Of a stretch of 64,000 bases of DNA, positions 61,141-64,000 are shown in pieces. The stretch is taken from NCBI GenBank assembly GCA_013398955.1, contig VWPU01011449.1, positions 62,001 to 126,000 of the forward strand. The letters are read 5' to 3'. The notes below the pieces were generated by a model. That model was given only the letters and a program-made list of their open reading frames with translations. It ran no database searches and was not told the DNA's origin. The stretch is from Callaeas wilsoni (Eukaryota; Chordata; Aves; Passeriformes; Callaeidae). Each line of letters opens with the position of its first letter. The first letter of the stretch is position 1. The translations under genes and the position numbers were made by a program.

Positions 61141-62065
61141 TAGCTGGTTGACAAGAGATTACAAACCTTAATCTAACACAGGTTCCTACCGTGGCATATT
61201 TACTGGGTAGCTGAACAGATCTTTTCTGAAGAACGATTTGCAACCTTGTGACCTTTTCCTTCTTTCCACTCCCATTTCTCTTAGATTATCCCTCTAAATT
61301 TTCACTCTAAATTTATCAAAGTGTACCTCAGCAATCTCATAGCTTATAGCTACATATTGAATAGAGGAAGCATTGATTTGAAAGGAAAAGTAATTTCTTA
61401 GAAGTTGTACTCTGCAAGAATTTTGCATCTGCCAAGAGTTTAAAATTTGATACATACCCAATGGAAATCGCTGTTATACAAAGAATAAAAGATTTTAGCA
61501 ATAGTTTGTTGTTGGCATCTTAATTATGTTTTTTGTACTTTGCAAACAAAGATTTTGAACACGTAAACTATAGCTAGCAGAAATGCTTTTTGATTCAAAC
61601 CATATTCAACAGAATTGAGCACTAAATAAAAGCTCACTTGCTCTTATTTTTTCCAAAAATTATCAGCCTTTCTTTAAAAAAAAAAAACAAAAAAACCAAA
61701 AAAAAAGACAAACAAACAAACAAACAAAAAAAACACTGCAAAAGGCTAACAGGTGAAAAATGTTGATTTCTCAAGACCTGAAATAGTTTTGATTGTCTCT
61801 ACAGTATCTCAGGGAAATCACCATTCAAGCCATCAGTCTTACAGGATTATTGCCTGCAAAATGTCTACCAGTCCTATAACTAGGAAAAAATGTAATTTAT
61901 CTTCTGACTGTGTCTTGATCTTTTCTGTACTTTTTCTCTCCTGTAACCTCTCTTCGAGACTTTCACCTCATTGAGTCACACGGGAAGGCCTGGTTGGGTA
62001 TATGCTAAACCCCATATAAAACACGAATTGACTTCCAAAGTTAAGATCTCCATAAGGACACCACA
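61141..62065. other. Unique stretch with an A/C-rich tract
   Basis: The tract is listed separately. No exon or named repeat was seen otherwise. Confidence 0.5.
61675..61734 (+). repeat. A/C-rich tract with CAAA units
   Basis: An A run with one G, then about five CAAA units. Confidence 0.85.
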
Positions 62066-62160
62066 AGTCATAGAATCATAGAATAGCCTAAGCTGGAAGG
62101 GACCTCAAAGGTCATCTAGTTCCAACTCCCATACCATGGGAAGAGATGCCATTCCCTAGT
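62066..62160 (-). mobile_element. CR1 LINE, short 3' end
   Basis: AAGTCATAGAATCATAGAATAG, GCTGGAAGGGACCTCAAAGG, TCATCTAGTTCCAACTCCC and CATGGGAAGAGATGCCATTCC are the reversed CR1 tail including the octamer repeat. After about 95 bp the sequence no longer follows the consensus I know. Confidence 0.93.
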
Positions 62161-64000
62161 CTTTTATGTATAGCTGACTGCTGAAATTGTCTGCAGGTCC
62201 CACCACCTGAATAACATATGGAAAATAGGCTTCAATGTCTTCACTGAACCAGAAATATTCTTCCACTTCATGAATTTTTTCTGCAGTTGTAGAAATCACA
62301 GTGAATTATAAAAATAGCAACAGAAGCTTCCTAGGCTTAACTATTTGTAATGAAATCTAAAGATGAATCTGTTTAATTTATTCTATTATTCTGCCAGAGC
62401 TACAATAATACTGTACTGTAAACACTTACTTATTATAAACCCCACTGAATTAACATTAGTTGCCAAATTGATGTACTTTCAGTTTTTCCTGTGTGTTCAC
62501 TATAATGGTTTGAGTGTGGAAATAAGATTCGTCGGGATCCTTTTTCGTGATCCCCAGTCCTGAATTTGTAGTCAAACTGTGCTATCTCTGTTTCACAGTT
62601 ACTTTATAGAATACTGAGTATTAAAAAAATTTGTAGGTGACTCCTGCAATTTTCACCCCTTTCATTTTAAGTAAAGCTGTCCTCATCATGTTAGTTGGAT
62701 AAAAGATTATTTGTTTTCTTTCAGGTAAATAGTCTGAATTTTCTGAAATGGGTGTCAGAAGAGAGATGAAAACTCAACAAAACTTTTTGTGTGAAACAAA
62801 CAAAAAAACCAAAACCATACCAAACCAAACAACAACCAAAACCTCCCCAAAAACAAAACAAAAAAACCCCCCAAACTCAAACCCAAACCCAAAAACTAAA
62901 CCCAAAAACCCAAATGAAAAACAAAAAAAAAAACAAAACAAAAAAAAACCAAACCACCAACAAAAAAAATCCCTCTTAACACAACAAGAATTACAAGTGA
63001 ACCACTCATGGAAAAAAATAGCTTGTTTGTAACTTGTGAATTGCAGGTTTACAAATAAAGTATTTGAAGTTATCAAGTCCAGGACAAAATTAACAATGTG
63101 CCCTTGGTAATGTTCATGGTCCTAAAGGTGAACTCACAGTCTAGTAAAATAAGCCTCTGGATCCGTGATAATGGGGAGTGGAGGGCTGGACAGACAGACT
63201 TTAATTTTTATTTTTTAAAGATCAAATTATAATACAGGCCTTTATATTGTACATTCCTGAGGTCACTGACAATCTGGGGCAGATTTTAACTCATGCTGAA
63301 AGGTTTAACATCTCACAGCCACTTCCCTGGGCCTCACTACTTCTAGCTTTTTAGCATTCAGACTTGGTTTTCAGCTAGTTACCTCATGTTTTCATCTTTG
63401 TTTATTAGCATTGCAAATGCGTTCGCAGTACAAAGCTTACTATTCCTTAGACTGTGTTTCATGATTGTCTCTAAGGTATCTATAATTATGTGAAAACAAA
63501 CTTCTTCTAACAATTCTCATTTCCCGAACATACAACATTTTTTGAAACAGAAGGTTCCAAGGAGACTAATGTTTTTTGAGTGATTTTTGCATTACACATT
63601 TTACAACATACCTTGTTTTGTGTTGCTGAAAGATAGAATTGTCTTCTCATTTAAAACACATGTTTTTAAGACGCATGAATACATAAGGGAAAATCATAGT
63701 TTCCGTGTAATTATCTGCTGTTTTAAGTTGTATACAGGTCTAAGTTTTAAATACCATTGAAAGATTATTTCCCATGGCATGTTGCCTGAAGTACATTTTA
63801 TTTTGAATGCAGATTTAAATAAACATCTTGCTTTTCCCCCTTAGTCTTTTAAGAAGCTGCCAGAGTTCCTAAAAAAACATCAACTCGTCACCTCTCTCTA
63901 AAGCTGTGAATATCTACGGAGCAGCCAAAATAGCAGTAGAGCATTTGCTGCAGTAAACATAAGCTGAAGCATTGTTATTAAAAATGAAAAACTATTTGTT
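62161..64000. other. Unique stretch with the longest A/C-rich tract
   Basis: Apart from the tract at 62796 nothing was recognised. The 94-, 100- and 62-codon frames at 62748-63076 are low-complexity translations of that tract. Confidence 0.5.
62796..62973 (+). repeat. Long A/C-rich low-complexity tract
   Basis: About 178 bases composed of A and C with only one internal G and a handful of T. It is made of irregular AACAAAC, CCAAAC, ACCC and AAACCC units without a fixed period. The complementary strand is a G/T-only tract. Confidence 0.9.

Noticed and set aside
62748..63076. Lysine- and glutamine-rich or phenylalanine-rich proteins on either strand
   Set aside because: They are translations of an A/C-only tract with no complexity beyond the repeat.
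1..64000. CRISPR arrays, prokaryotic operons, phage genes or mitochondrial insertions
   Set aside because: No regularly spaced direct repeats, no long ordered coding frames and no recognised organelle genes were seen; all repeats are of vertebrate type.

Overview
This window looks like nuclear DNA from a bird, most probably a passerine (songbird). It is AT-rich and gene-poor. The interspersed repeats are almost all chicken-repeat-1 (CR1) LINE fragments of the 5'-truncated avian kind, with the diagnostic 3' ends that read as ATTCTATG-type octamer repeats. One element at 32851-32985 joins a tRNA-Ile-like head to a CR1 tail. That is the architecture of the passerine SINE TguSINE1 and is the best clue to lineage. 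I see no mammalian L1 or Alu, no bacterial operons and no phage genes.

I found no protein-coding exon, rRNA, functional tRNA gene or CRISPR array that I can defend. The open reading frames are short, unordered and spread over all frames, as expected by chance in AT-rich DNA. Several lie inside CR1, LTR or low-complexity sequence. The longest, 189 codons on the minus strand at 25853-26422, is unrecognised and recorded only as a candidate. The window is best read as a gene desert or part of a very long intron.

Layout. At 1-14.2 kb there are a CR1 tail (1.5 kb), a degraded amniote-age CR1 (2.7-3.2 kb), a probable solo LTR of an avian endogenous retrovirus on the minus strand (4.3-4.8 kb), CR1 pieces at 6.3, 8.7 and 12.5 kb, and an LTR fragment lying almost against a CR1 copy (13.7-14.2 kb). 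From 14.2 to 32.8 kb the sequence is mostly unique, with CR1 pieces at 18.9, 22.2 and 28.9 kb and a candidate CTCF site at 16.43 kb. The SINE and its likely CR1 partner type lie close together at 32.85 and 34.8 kb. From 35 to 51 kb there are a longer CR1 copy (39.76-40.26 kb), a long poly(T) tract containing an N, out-of-order CR1 pieces (42.3-42.6 kb), an ERV-related repeat (43.2-43.6 kb) and a CR1 copy whose tail has grown into a CTATT microsatellite (48.0-48.5 kb). From 51 to 64 kb there are a CR1 interrupted by another CR1 tail, further CR1 copies at 54.7, 55.1, 60.9 and 62.1 kb, and three of the window's five A/C-rich tracts.

Assignments to repeat families rest on recognising consensus phrases by eye; no alignment was run. 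Boundaries are approximate, to about 5-20 bp for clear copies and more for old ones. The intergenic entries say where I looked and saw nothing I could name.
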